Source: CAWJKP01 sp963843465 (GTDB lineage: Bacteria > Planctomycetota > Planctomycetia > Pirellulales > Thermoguttaceae). Taken from it: 64,000 bases of DNA. The notes below the pieces were generated by a model, which was not told the DNA's origin, made no database searches, and saw nothing but the letters and a program-made list of their open reading frames with translations. The translations under genes were made by a program, and so were the position numbers. Positions 29,046 to 37,440 of this stretch are shown one piece after another (positions within the stretch are counted from its first letter, which is position 1; each line of letters starts with the position of its first letter). The stretch is from positions 124,001 to 188,000 of the forward strand of contig CAWJKP010000004.1 of the NCBI GenBank assembly GCA_963843465.1, read 5' to 3'.

Positions 29046-30548
29046 TCAGCCTCCAAGGATCGGCGGTTTCACGCCGTGGAAAAAGATCCAGGAAATCAAC
29101 AGCCCGATCCAGATAATGAACCCGAACAAGCAGACGACATAGACCGCGGCCAGTTTCCCGATGCCCTCCTCCCAGAGCTTCTTGAAGTTCGACACGACCC
29201 CGATGGAGAAGAAGGTCATCACGAAGAAGATGCTGCGGAAGACGTTGGCTTCCCCCGTCGCGGCCTTGACGTTTTCCAGCGCGGCCTTGGCTTCTGCGGC
29301 CTTGACTCCGTGCATCGCGGCCTTGGCTCCGGCGGCCTCACCGGCCAACGGCGAGGCGATCAACAGGATCGCCAGAAACGTGAGCATGTAGCCGAGCACG
29401 AATTTCGGGAAGCGGTCCCAAATCTGCCTGACGGGCACTTTTTCGCCCGGCTTGCCTTCGATCTTGGTACACCAGATCACGGCCAGCACAAAGGCCCAGA
29501 CGCCGATGAAAACGTCGATGAACACCTTGACCGTCGTGGCCGCGTTGGTGATCCATTTTTCCTCATAGCGCACGCCGTCGGCCGCCTCCGCCTTGGCGCG
29601 GATCAGCGAATCGGTGATCGCGCCGCTGGCCACGGCGGCGCCGTCGGTTTTCACGGTCAAGCCCATCCATGCGCCTGCCACCATCGGTTCCTTGTAGAGG
29701 AACTCCCGGGCCGCAAAGGGAAGAACCAACAATTCGATGACGGCGAAGATCACCACCAGCGAGGAGACCATGATCGGCACCACGGGCCGGGCCTTGATCG
29801 CCGCGCCGGTGGCAATCGCCGCCGAGACGCCGCAAATCGAGATGCCGGAGGCCAGCGGCACCGCCCACTCGCGGGGAAACTTGAAGAACTTCCGGGCCAC
29901 GAAGTAGACGATCGCCCAATAGATCAGGTAGGCCACGACGACCGCGCACAGCCCGAGGAACATGACCCTCTTGGCCAGTCCCAACTGTTCTGCCGCGGCC
30001 ACGCCCAGGGCCCCGCCGAGGATCACGATCCCGGTTTTGATGTACCATTCCGGCCGGATCGCCGTGTGCATGGATTGTGCGAATCGAGGGAGGAAGTTTC
30101 CCACGATCAGGCCCGCAATCAGGGCGACGATAAACCCCGCCTCGGGGGTTAGATTCATCGACCAGGGAATCCCCAGCCCCTTCAGTTTGTCCGGCGTCGC
30201 CGCGATGTAGGCATAGCTACCCAGCACCCAGCAGCAGTAGCTGATCCAGAAGATGACGGTAAACCCGCCCACGAACGCCCCGATCTTCAGCCGCAACACC
30301 GCCGCACCAAGGGTGGTTATGGCGAGCAGGAAAAGGTACGTCGCCAGCAGCGATAGTGCGGACGGCAGCCAAGCGTAGGCCTTGGATACCGTCCCCAGGA
30401 CATGGTCCGGTCGCAGCCAGACCTTGGTCGTCACCGCCCAGCCCAGAAGATCCACGCCCGCCAGCACGCCCAGGGACAGGGCCACGATCGCCAGCCCGAT
30501 GCAAACCGCCAGCCAGTCTTCGTTCAGTCTCGGTCTTTTTTCTGCCAT
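29046..30548 (-). CDS. YeiH/UPF0324-type putative sulfate exporter family permease
   Basis: A 500-residue polytopic membrane protein with the signatures of the Cons_hypoth698/YeiH family: PEAGFIVALIAGLIVGN, IVILGGALGVAAAE, ISICGVSAAIATGAAI and WITNAATTVKVFIDVFIGVW. Family members are usually 330-400 residues; this one is longer at both ends. An Ala-rich, Lys/Glu-containing loop (about 405-430) precedes the last helices. The family is called a sulfate exporter by annotation but its substrate is poorly proven; sulfonate or sulfite export would fit the sulfur genes nearby. Confidence 0.85.
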   Translation of the reverse strand: MAEKRPRLNEDWLAVCIGLAIVALSLGVLAGVDLLGWAVTTKVWLRPDHVLGTVSKAYAWLPSALSLLATYLFLLAITTLGAAVLRLKIGAFVGGFTVIFWISYCCWVLGSYAYIAATPDKLKGLGIPWSMNLTPEAGFIVALIAGLIVGNFLPRFAQSMHTAIRPEWYIKTGIVILGGALGVAAAEQLGLAKRVMFLGLCAVVVAYLIYWAIVYFVARKFFKFPREWAVPLASGISICGVSAAIATGAAIKARPVVPIMVSSLVVIFAVIELLVLPFAAREFLYKEPMVAGAWMGLTVKTDGAAVASGAITDSLIRAKAEAADGVRYEEKWITNAATTVKVFIDVFIGVWAFVLAVIWCTKIEGKPGEKVPVRQIWDRFPKFVLGYMLTFLAILLIASPLAGEAAGAKAAMHGVKAAEAKAALENVKAATGEANVFRSIFFVMTFFSIGVVSNFKKLWEEGIGKLAAVYVVCLFGFIIWIGLLISWIFFHGVKPPILGG

Positions 30549-30730
30549 TGGTCCCCCCGGTGGGAGTCTGCGGAGCGCTCGATTCTACCAGTCCCGGCGG
30601 CAGGAAGCCAACCGCCCGTGGACATCTTTGCGGAAATGTGATATGTTGCACGAAATACTTCCAGGCAGTATAAGGGAATCGTTCTCGACCGCCAAGGGTT
30701 GCTGCCAAGAATCCCCAGGGGAAAAGGGTC

Positions 30731-31285
30731 ATGCCGGGAGTTCTTTCTGAGCCAGTCGAGATCGGTCGCAGCGTGGTGCGGCTGGTCCGGGACGACATCA
30801 CGCAACTGGAGGTGGACGCCTTCGTGTTCTACGCTCGCCCTGACCTGGCGTTGGGTTCCGGGTTTGGGACGGCGATTTCCCAACGGGGGGGACCCTCGAT
30901 CCTGAAGGAGCTGAAGGACTTTCTTCCCATCGAGACGGGGCAGGCCGTCGTGACCGGGGCCGGGCACCTGAAAGCCGGCTACATTATCCACGCCGTGGGC
31001 CCCAGGTTTAACGAACCCGACACCGAGGACAAGCTGCGCAGGACGGTCGTAAGCGCGCTGAAAGCGGCCGAGGAGCGAGGCCTCAAGCGCATCGCCCTGC
31101 CCGCGATGGGCGCAGGCTTCTACGGCGTGCCGCTGGAACTCTGCTGCCGGGTGATGCTGCAGTCGATCCAAGCCTATCTGCGAGGCGAAACGAAAATCGA
31201 AGAGGTCCTGCTGTGCGCCGTGGATCAGCGCGAGTTCGCGCCGTTTGCCTCGCAGCTCGCACTGCTGAACCGCAAGGAAGGATGA
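30731..31285 (+). CDS. Macro domain protein (ADP-ribose binding/hydrolase family)
   Basis: A 184-residue single macro domain: VRDDITQLEVDAFVFYARPDL, GGPSI, GQAVVTGAGHLKAGYIIHAVGP and LPAMGAGFYGVPLE. The loop residues that bind ADP-ribose are present, but the usual catalytic NAAN is replaced by FYARP, so hydrolase activity is doubtful. It starts the plus-strand block, with the cytochrome b-like gene 9 bases downstream, which suggests one operon and a regulatory rather than a metabolic role. Confidence 0.85.
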   Translation: MPGVLSEPVEIGRSVVRLVRDDITQLEVDAFVFYARPDLALGSGFGTAISQRGGPSILKELKDFLPIETGQAVVTGAGHLKAGYIIHAVGPRFNEPDTEDKLRRTVVSALKAAEERGLKRIALPAMGAGFYGVPLELCCRVMLQSIQAYLRGETKIEEVLLCAVDQREFAPFASQLALLNRKEG

Positions 31286-31294
31286 AATCTCCGC

Positions 31295-31975
31295 ATGAGT
31301 TGGCTGCTCCATTTCTCCGAACATCGACTTCAAGAGCTGGCCCTGGCATTCATGGCCGTCGTGTACTGCGCCCGCATCGGCTGGTTCCTGCGATTCCGGC
31401 CCGGCCGGGAGCGCCAGGGGAAGACCGGCCCGGCGGATACGACGTCGATGAAGGGAGTCTTATACTCTTGGGCCATCATCGCCCAGCCCTGGGCGATGGA
31501 GAGCACGCGGAAGAAGCTCCTTCTGTATCTGCAGTTCGTTGTCTTCCACCTGGGCGTAGCAGCGGCGATCGCTCTGTCGTTCGTCATTCCCTACGCGCCG
31601 ACGCTGCTGGAAAGCCGCTCGGTGGTCCTGGCGATTCAGATGGTCACGGGCGCGGCATGTGCGGTGGGAATCATTCGCCTGGCGCGGCGGATCGGCAGCC
31701 GGTACATGCGGGCGATCAGCTCGCCGGACGACTACTTTTCCTTGGGCCTGCTGATGGTCTGGCTCGGCTCTGCGGTCCTGGCGGGTCCCAACGACGCTTC
31801 GCAGGGGGAATGGCCCCTGTTGGCGTTCTTCCTCCTCACCGCCTTCTTCCTGGTGTACGTTCCGTTCAGCAAGATCTCTCATTACTTGTACTACCCTTTC
31901 ACGCGGTATTACTTCGGAAAGAGCATGGGGTACCGCGGGGCCTATCCGGTCCGGCACGGCCCGACGGCGGGTTAA
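31295..31975 (+). CDS. NarI/DsrM-type membrane cytochrome b-like subunit (TmcC-like)
   Basis: A 226-residue protein with about five to six membrane helices (FMAVVYCARIGWFLRF, LLYLQFVVFHLGVAAAIAL, LLMVWLGSAVLA, LAFFLLTAFFLVYVPFSKISHYLYYPF). Histidines in FHLG and ISHYLYYP are placed as in b-heme subunits of the NarI/DsrM/TmcC family. It should exchange electrons between the quinone pool and the adjacent CCG iron-sulfur protein. The protein is short compared with DsrM. A Tmc-type role follows from the neighbour. Confidence 0.8.
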   Translation: MSWLLHFSEHRLQELALAFMAVVYCARIGWFLRFRPGRERQGKTGPADTTSMKGVLYSWAIIAQPWAMESTRKKLLLYLQFVVFHLGVAAAIALSFVIPYAPTLLESRSVVLAIQMVTGAACAVGIIRLARRIGSRYMRAISSPDDYFSLGLLMVWLGSAVLAGPNDASQGEWPLLAFFLLTAFFLVYVPFSKISHYLYYPFTRYYFGKSMGYRGAYPVRHGPTAG

Positions 31976-32027
31976 GGCCAGGACCGCAGCCACCTCGAGT
32001 CCACCAACGATTGCATCGGGGATATTG

Positions 32028-33449
32028 ATGAGCGACAAGCACGCCAGGTCTCACAAGGCCCAAAAGGTCGTCGAGCGGCTGGGAAAGAAGCTGAGCCGGC
32101 AGATCGCCGGCTCGCTGGTGGCCTGCGTCCACTGCGGCATGTGTACCGACTCCTGCCACTACGTCCTGGCCAATCCCGGTGATCCGACCTACGCGCCGGC
32201 CTACAAGGCCGACCGCATCCGCCGACTCTTCAAACGCCATTACGACTGGACCGGACGGGTCTTCCCCTGGTGGGTCAAGGCCGGCAGCGTCTTCAGCGAC
32301 GAGGAGCTGGAAGAGCTCAAGGACATCGTCTTCGGCAAGTGTACCAACTGCCGCCGCTGTTCCTTCAACTGCCCCATGGGCGTGGACCTGGCCACCTTCA
32401 ACCGCATGGCGCGAGGACTGCTGGTCTCGGTCGGGGTCATGCCCGAGGGCGTGGCCGTCGTCAGCAAGGACCAGTGGGAGATCGGCAACCAGATGGGCGT
32501 GCTCAAGGAGGACTACCTCGAGACGCTGCAATGGATGAGCGAAGAACTGCAGTCCGAGCTGGAGGACCCCGCGGTGACGATTCCCGTCGATCAGCCGGAC
32601 TGCGAGATCGTCTACACGATCAATCCGCGCGAGGTGAAGTACGACCCGCGGAGCATCGCCGACGCGGCCAAGATCTTCCACTTCGCCGGCGAGAGCTGGA
32701 CGATGCCCAGCGAGGGTTGGGACATGACCAATTTCGGCTTGTTCTCCGGCGACGACGACCTCGGCGGCGCCGTGGCGCGGAGGGTCTACGAGAAGGTCGT
32801 CGAGCTAGGCGGCAAGAAGCTGGTGATGTCCGAATGCGGCCACGGTTACCGTTCGACCCGCTGCGAAGGGCCCAACTGGGCCAAGATGGACGTGCCCTTC
32901 AAGATGGAAAGCTCGGTGCTCACCATGCTGCGGTACGTCAAGGAGGGGCGGATCCGCGTGGACAAGACGCGAAACGCCGAGCCGGTGACCTTCCACGACT
33001 CGTGCAATAACGCGCGAAGCTGCGGCCTCTTCGAGGAGCCCCGCGAGCTGCTCCGCCTGGTGACCACCGACTTCCGCGAGATGCACCCCAACCGCGCCGA
33101 AAACTTCTGCTGCACCGGCGGCGGCGGGGCGATGAGCATGTCGGAATACACTCCGCAACGGTTGAAGTCGGGGATCATCAAGGCCAACCAGCTCAAAGCC
33201 ACCGGCGCCAAGGTGGTCGTCACCTCCTGTCACAACTGCGTCGACGGCCTGAGCGACCTGATCCGCCACTACAAGCTGGACATGCGGGTCACGCAGTTGG
33301 TCAACCTGGTGGCCAACGCCCTGGTGGTCCCCGCGAGGGTGCCGGCGCCGGTGGCGGTTGGCGTGCAAAGACGCGAAGAGCTCCCAGCCATGGATGGGCG
33401 CTGGCCGGCCGGAGCATTGTCGTCGCCGACGACGAGCCGGACCAGGTGA
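32028..33449 (+). CDS. HdrD/DsrK-like CCG iron-sulfur protein (TmcB-like)
   Basis: About 473 residues. Two ferredoxin-type clusters (CVHCGMCTDSCHYV about residues 35-48, CTNCRRCSFNCPMG about 105-118) precede two CCG domains (HDSCNNARSCG, CCTGGGGAM, CHNCVDGL) that in HdrD/DsrK/TmcB bind a catalytic 4Fe-4S cluster. It is cytoplasmic and partners the cytochrome b upstream. The last about 25 residues run into the start of the next receiver gene. The protein probably ends near 33389, or is fused to the receiver after correction of a frameshift near 33405. Confidence 0.9.
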   Translation: MSDKHARSHKAQKVVERLGKKLSRQIAGSLVACVHCGMCTDSCHYVLANPGDPTYAPAYKADRIRRLFKRHYDWTGRVFPWWVKAGSVFSDEELEELKDIVFGKCTNCRRCSFNCPMGVDLATFNRMARGLLVSVGVMPEGVAVVSKDQWEIGNQMGVLKEDYLETLQWMSEELQSELEDPAVTIPVDQPDCEIVYTINPREVKYDPRSIADAAKIFHFAGESWTMPSEGWDMTNFGLFSGDDDLGGAVARRVYEKVVELGGKKLVMSECGHGYRSTRCEGPNWAKMDVPFKMESSVLTMLRYVKEGRIRVDKTRNAEPVTFHDSCNNARSCGLFEEPRELLRLVTTDFREMHPNRAENFCCTGGGGAMSMSEYTPQRLKSGIIKANQLKATGAKVVVTSCHNCVDGLSDLIRHYKLDMRVTQLVNLVANALVVPARVPAPVAVGVQRREELPAMDGRWPAGALSSPTTSRTR

Positions 33450-33790
33450 CCTGGCTGGCCACGGTCTTCGAGGACCACGGCGCTACGGTCTTCAAAGCGT
33501 CCAACGGCGACGAAGCCCTGCAACTCGCTCGCAGCCGGAAGCCCGACCTTCTCACGCTCGATCTGGCCATGCCCGGCCGCAGCGCGGGGGAAGTATTCGA
33601 GATGCTTCGCCGGGACTCCCTGCTGCGCGACCTGAAGATCTGCGTGATCACCGGACGGCCCGAGCTGCGCAAGACGATCTACGACCGCTCGGTCAAACCG
33701 CCCGAGGGATACCTCGACAAGCCGGTGACTGAAGAGAAATTGTTGCAGTCCGTCCGCATGGTCCTGGAACTGGCGCACGACGGACGCTGA
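33390..33790 (+). CDS. Response regulator receiver domain, 5' end frameshifted or fused
   Basis: A receiver whose readable frame begins in the 3' end of the CCG protein: GRSIVVADDEPDQVTWLA, phospho-site LLTLDLAMPGRSAG and PPEGYLDKPVTEE. No in-frame start codon serves it. The ATG at 33390 is in the upstream gene's frame and joins the receiver after a one-base correction near 33405. It could be a separate single-domain regulator overlapping the upstream gene or the C-terminal domain of that gene. The Desulfovibrio tmc operon also carries receivers and a kinase (recalled knowledge). Confidence 0.75.
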
Positions 33791-33812
33791 GCAGCGGCCG
33801 AAGAGTAACTTC

Positions 33813-33868
33813 CGTACTCGTCACGCTCCGCGTGACGTTATCCCTCTCGCGGAGCGAGAGGAGTACGG
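33813..33868. repeat. Inverted repeat upstream of PAS kinase
   Basis: CGTACTC at the left pairs with GAGTACG at the right, and each half has its own hairpin (TCACGCTCCGCGTGA; CTCTCGCGGAGCGAGAG). It nearly fills the gap between the receiver and the kinase and is another dispersed palindrome type. Confidence 0.75.
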
Positions 33869-33889
33869 GGAAATGCGGAACTTAGTCGA

Positions 33890-35344
33890 ATGGAAGACTG
33901 CTACCGCCACTATTTCGAGCACATGCCGTGCTATCTTACGGTTCAAGACCGCGATTTCCGCGTGCTCCACGCCAACGAGCGGTTCCGCAAGGACTTCGGC
34001 GACTTCGAGGGGCGCTGCTGCTACCAGGTCTATAAGCGGCGATCGGAGAAGTGCGAGGTCTGCCCGGTCGAGCAAACCTTCTGGGACGGCCAATGCCACC
34101 ACAGCCAAGAGCGGGTCACATGCCTGGACGGGCGGGAGGTTTCCGTGCTGGTCGAAACCACGCCGGTCCGCGACGGGAGCGGGAAGATCGCGTCGGTCAT
34201 GGAAATGTCGACCGACGTGACGCGCATCACGCGACTGGAAGAGCAGTTGCGCCAAAGCCAACAGCGTTATCGGCTGCTGTTCGAGGAAGTCCCCTGTTAT
34301 ATCTCGATCCAGGACGCCGACCTTCGCGTGATCGAGATGAACCGCGCCTTGCGAGAGGATTTCGGCCCTTCGCTCGGGTGCCACTGTTATCAGGTGTACA
34401 AACACCGGACTGAACCTTGCCTTTCCTGCCCGGTCCAGGACACGATCGAAGACGGCAAGCCCCACGCCCGCGAAGAAGTGGTCACGTCCCTTCAGGGCAA
34501 ACAACTGAACGTGCTGGTGACGACTGCGCCGATCCGGGACGCCCAGGGGCGAATCGTCAGCGTGATGGAGATGAGCGCCAACATCACCGAAGTCCGGCAG
34601 CTCGAGTCCCATCTGACTTCGCTGGGACTGCTCATCGGCTCGGTCTCGCACTCGTTGAAGGGCCTGCTCAACGGGCTGGCCGGCGGCATGTACCTGGTGG
34701 AAACCGGCTTCAAGAAAGACAACCCGGACCGGGTCCGCCAAGGCTGGGAGATTGTGCGGCGCAACGTCGCGCGGATCCGAGGAACGGTTTCCGACATCCT
34801 TTACTATGCGAAAGATCGAGAACCCCTTTGGGAGAACGTTTCGGCGGTTGAGCTTGCCGGCAACGTCTGCGAACTGGTGCGCGCCAGGGCCGCGGAACTC
34901 GGCGTCAAACTCGCCGCCGATCTGGACCCGGCTGCGGGCCATTTCGCGGCGGACCCCCAGGCCGTTCGTTCGCTGCTGACGAACATCCTGGAAAACTCCC
35001 TGGACGCCTGCCGCCTGGACGGCAAGAGACCCGGCCACGAAGTGGCGCTTCGTCTGAAGGGTTTTTCAGGCCACGTTCAGTTCGAGGTCGAGGACGACGG
35101 CATCGGCATGGACCAGGAAACCTGCGACAAGGCATTCAGCCTCTTCTTCTCCTCCAAGGGGATGGAAGGGACCGGGCTGGGATTGTTCATCGCCAACCGC
35201 ATCGCCCGCGCCCACGGAGGCGCCATCCAACTGGAGTCTCAGGCCGGCGTCGGCACTCGTTTCACGGTGCAACTGCCGCGGAAACAACCCCCGCAGGAGC
35301 CGCAGGACCCTGCCGCTTGCGAAAAGGGAACGCCCCATGGCTGA
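33890..35344 (+). CDS. Soluble histidine kinase with two cysteine-rich PAS domains
   Basis: A 484-residue kinase without membrane segments. PAS 1 (about 5-115) carries CCYQVYKRRSEKCEVCPV; PAS 2 (about 125-235) carries CHCYQVYKHRTEPCLSCPV. Both have the same CxxCP-like spacing, which suggests a metal, heme or thiol redox sensor. The H-box is SVSHSLKGLLNGLAGG. The ATPase boxes are NILENSLDAC, DDGIGM and GTGLGLFIANR. It overlaps the next receiver by 8 bases, so this pair is translationally coupled. It sits within an electron-transfer gene block and may report redox state. Confidence 0.92.
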   Translation: MEDCYRHYFEHMPCYLTVQDRDFRVLHANERFRKDFGDFEGRCCYQVYKRRSEKCEVCPVEQTFWDGQCHHSQERVTCLDGREVSVLVETTPVRDGSGKIASVMEMSTDVTRITRLEEQLRQSQQRYRLLFEEVPCYISIQDADLRVIEMNRALREDFGPSLGCHCYQVYKHRTEPCLSCPVQDTIEDGKPHAREEVVTSLQGKQLNVLVTTAPIRDAQGRIVSVMEMSANITEVRQLESHLTSLGLLIGSVSHSLKGLLNGLAGGMYLVETGFKKDNPDRVRQGWEIVRRNVARIRGTVSDILYYAKDREPLWENVSAVELAGNVCELVRARAAELGVKLAADLDPAAGHFAADPQAVRSLLTNILENSLDACRLDGKRPGHEVALRLKGFSGHVQFEVEDDGIGMDQETCDKAFSLFFSSKGMEGTGLGLFIANRIARAHGGAIQLESQAGVGTRFTVQLPRKQPPQEPQDPAACEKGTPHG

Positions 35345-35747
35345 AAGAGCGAAAACGATCCTCGTGGTGGACGACGATCCCGATACCCTCACCTACCTGA
35401 CGACGGTCCTGGAAGACGATGGTTTCATCGCGGTCTCGGCCAGGGACGGCAGCGAGGCCCTAAGAAAGATCGACCAACAGCTCCCCAACCTGGTCGCCCT
35501 CGATATCGCCATGCCCGAGAAGTCCGGCGTGGCGGTCTACCGGGCGCTGAAAGAAAGCGATCGGCTCAAGCACCTGCCGGTGATCATCATCACCGGCATG
35601 TCCGAAGACTTCAAGAAGTTCATTTCCACCCGCCGCCAGGTTCCTCCGCCCGAAGGCTACCTCAGTAAGCCCGTGGATCCCGGCCAATTCGTGAGCATGG
35701 TCAGGAACCTGCTCGGCGAAGGATCGGCCGAAGCGCACGAGCCGTAA
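35337..35747 (+). CDS. Single-domain response regulator coupled to PAS kinase
   Basis: A 136-residue receiver: VVDDDPDT, phospho-site LVALDIAMPEKSG and PPPEGYLSKPVDPGQ at the switch lysine. It starts within the last codons of the kinase and should be its direct target. It has no output domain, so it probably acts by protein contact or within a phosphorelay. Confidence 0.92.
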   Translation: MAERAKTILVVDDDPDTLTYLTTVLEDDGFIAVSARDGSEALRKIDQQLPNLVALDIAMPEKSGVAVYRALKESDRLKHLPVIIITGMSEDFKKFISTRRQVPPPEGYLSKPVDPGQFVSMVRNLLGEGSAEAHEP

Positions 35748-35767
35748 AAAAATAAGTGTGCAGTTCA

Positions 35768-35810
35768 TTGTGGTGCAGGCGTCCCGCCTGCCCAGAATTG
35801 CAGGCGGGAC
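35768..35810. repeat. Short palindromic element, GTGGTGCAGGCG family
   Basis: TTGTGGTGCAGGCGTCCCGCC followed by a truncated right arm GCAGGCGGGAC. It is an incomplete copy lacking the final CTGCACCACAA, placed directly after the receiver stop codon. Confidence 0.75.
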
Positions 35811-35871
35811 TCTATATCTACCCGGTCCGAGGCCGCCCAAGGAGCCTTTGCGCAGCCAAACGCCGAATACC

Positions 35872-35900
35872 TTGACTAGCGAGTATAGGTTTACTATACT
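35872..35900 (+). promoter_or_regulatory. Sigma70-type promoter with palindromic operator upstream of MerR gene
   Basis: TTGACT (35872-35877) and TATACT (35895-35900) are separated by 17 bases, close to consensus for -35 and -10. AGTATA (35882-35887) and TATACT (35895-35900) form an inverted repeat over the spacer, where MerR-family proteins bind. It lies about 100 bases before the MerR gene. Control by that MerR protein is inference. Confidence 0.6.
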
Positions 35901-36000
35901 GAGGCTTGCAGCGTCTTCCGGGGGTCAGCTTTCCTGCATAACATCTTGGTACAACATAACTTATGTCTGATGCGCCACGCAGCCCGAGATCGACGACCCG

Positions 36001-36480
36001 GTGATGGCGATTGGCGTTCTCGCCCAGAAAGTGGGGCTGTCGGTTGCCGCAGTTCGCAAGTACGAGAACCAAGGTCTGATCGTCGCTCACCGAACTGCCT
36101 CGGGACACCGTCTTTTCTCCCACGAGGACGTCGACCGCGTCCGCAACATCCAGCACTTGATCCAGGACTTGGGCCTGAACGTCGAAGGGATACGCAGGCT
36201 GCAAGCGCTTTTGCCATGCTGGGACCTGCTTCCTTGCGACGCTGACACCCGTAAGAGTTGTCCTGCGTACCAGGACAGCATTCGACCGTGCTGGACGATC
36301 AAGGGGCTTGACTGCGCCCCCCAGGGAAACGAATGCCGCCGGTGCGCGGTTTACCGGTTCGGCTCCTTGTGTACTCGGGACATCAAGCGCCTGCTGCACG
36401 ACCGGAACGGCTTGCCGAGTGTGGCCGCGGCGATGCGAGGGCTTTTGCAACGTCTGAGAGGTTCGAGCCAGGAGGGTTGA
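36001..36480 (+). CDS. MerR family regulator with cysteine-rich C-terminus
   Basis: A 159-residue regulator. The N-terminal MerR helix-turn-helix (IGVLAQKVGLSVAAVRKYEN, GHRLFSHEDVDRV) is followed by a linker and about ten cysteines in CWDLLPC, SCPAYQ, PCWTIKGLDC and ECRRCAVYRFGSLC, suggesting an iron-sulfur or metal effector site. GTG (36001) and ATG (36004) are adjacent candidate starts; the ribosome site is weak. The stop is directly followed by the ATG of the cytochrome b gene, so it is in an operon with the second CCG protein pair it probably controls. Confidence 0.85.
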   Translation: MMAIGVLAQKVGLSVAAVRKYENQGLIVAHRTASGHRLFSHEDVDRVRNIQHLIQDLGLNVEGIRRLQALLPCWDLLPCDADTRKSCPAYQDSIRPCWTIKGLDCAPQGNECRRCAVYRFGSLCTRDIKRLLHDRNGLPSVAAAMRGLLQRLRGSSQEG

Positions 36481-37440
36481 ATGGGAGGTTCGATGCTGTT
36501 GGTGCTCACCTACGCTTCTGCGGCCGTCTTTCTGGGCGCCGTTGGCTACCGCGCCGTGAAGATCGCCCGGCTGCCGATGCACCTGCGCTGGGAACTGTAC
36601 CCGGTGGCCCACGAGAAAGGCCGGGCAAGCTATGGGGGCTCGTACCTCGAAGAGCCGGACTGGTGGACCCGCCCTCGTCATCTCTCGCTGGTGGGCGAGC
36701 TGACGGTGATGATTCCGGAGATCCTGCTGCTGGCAGGCGTGTGGGAGCATAACCGCAAGCACTGGCTCCGCTCCTTCCCCTTCCACGTCGGCTTGTACCT
36801 GCTGGCCGCCCTGGTCGCCCTTCTGTTGGCAGGCGGCGTGTTTACGGCCGTTGGACTGAGCGTGTCGGCCGACGGCGGTCTGGCGGGAAGGACCCTTTAC
36901 CATCTCACGTATGTCGTGGGATATGCCGGCCTGGGACTTGGCCTGCTCGGCGCGGCGGCGCTTTTGGCCACGCGCACCTTGAACCCGGACTATCGTGAGT
37001 ACACGAAAAAGGCGGACTATTTCAATCTGGCTTTCTTCCTGGTGACGCTCGCCGTGGCGCTGGCCGCGCAGGCCGTCGCGGACCCCTCTTTCACCGGCCT
37101 GCGAGCCTACTTCGCCCGGCTGGTTACGTTCGACTTCTCCTCGGCCGATGTCCGACTGCGGTGGCCGGCGGGCCTCGGCGCGCTGGAAATCGTTCTGGGC
37201 TCCCTGCTGGTGGCCTACATCCCGCTGACCCACATGTCGCACTTTTTCACCAAGTGGTTCATGTACCACGACGTGCGCTGGAACGATGAGCCGAACCTCG
37301 CCGGCGGGAAGATCGCCAAGAAAGTCGCCGAGGCGCTGCAGTACCCGGTGAGCTGGTCGGCGCCGCACATCCGCGGGGACGGGACGAAGACCTGGGCCGA
37401 CGTGGCGACGGAGAGCGTTGAAGGGAAGAAAGAGCAATGA
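36481..37440 (+). CDS. NarI/DsrM-like membrane cytochrome b subunit
   Basis: A 319-residue protein with an N-terminal helix (LVLTYASAAVFLGAVGY) and five more helices. Histidine-bearing helices (SFPFHVGLYLLAALVALLLA, LYHLTYVVGYAGLGLGLLG, YIPLTHMSHFFTKWFMYHD) fit the b-heme pattern of NarI/DsrM. The soluble C-terminal tail is about 60 residues. Its stop overlaps the ATG of the HdrD-like gene (ATGA), so the two form a complex that should link quinones to cytoplasmic thiol or disulfide chemistry. Confidence 0.85.
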   Translation: MGGSMLLVLTYASAAVFLGAVGYRAVKIARLPMHLRWELYPVAHEKGRASYGGSYLEEPDWWTRPRHLSLVGELTVMIPEILLLAGVWEHNRKHWLRSFPFHVGLYLLAALVALLLAGGVFTAVGLSVSADGGLAGRTLYHLTYVVGYAGLGLGLLGAAALLATRTLNPDYREYTKKADYFNLAFFLVTLAVALAAQAVADPSFTGLRAYFARLVTFDFSSADVRLRWPAGLGALEIVLGSLLVAYIPLTHMSHFFTKWFMYHDVRWNDEPNLAGGKIAKKVAEALQYPVSWSAPHIRGDGTKTWADVATESVEGKKEQ

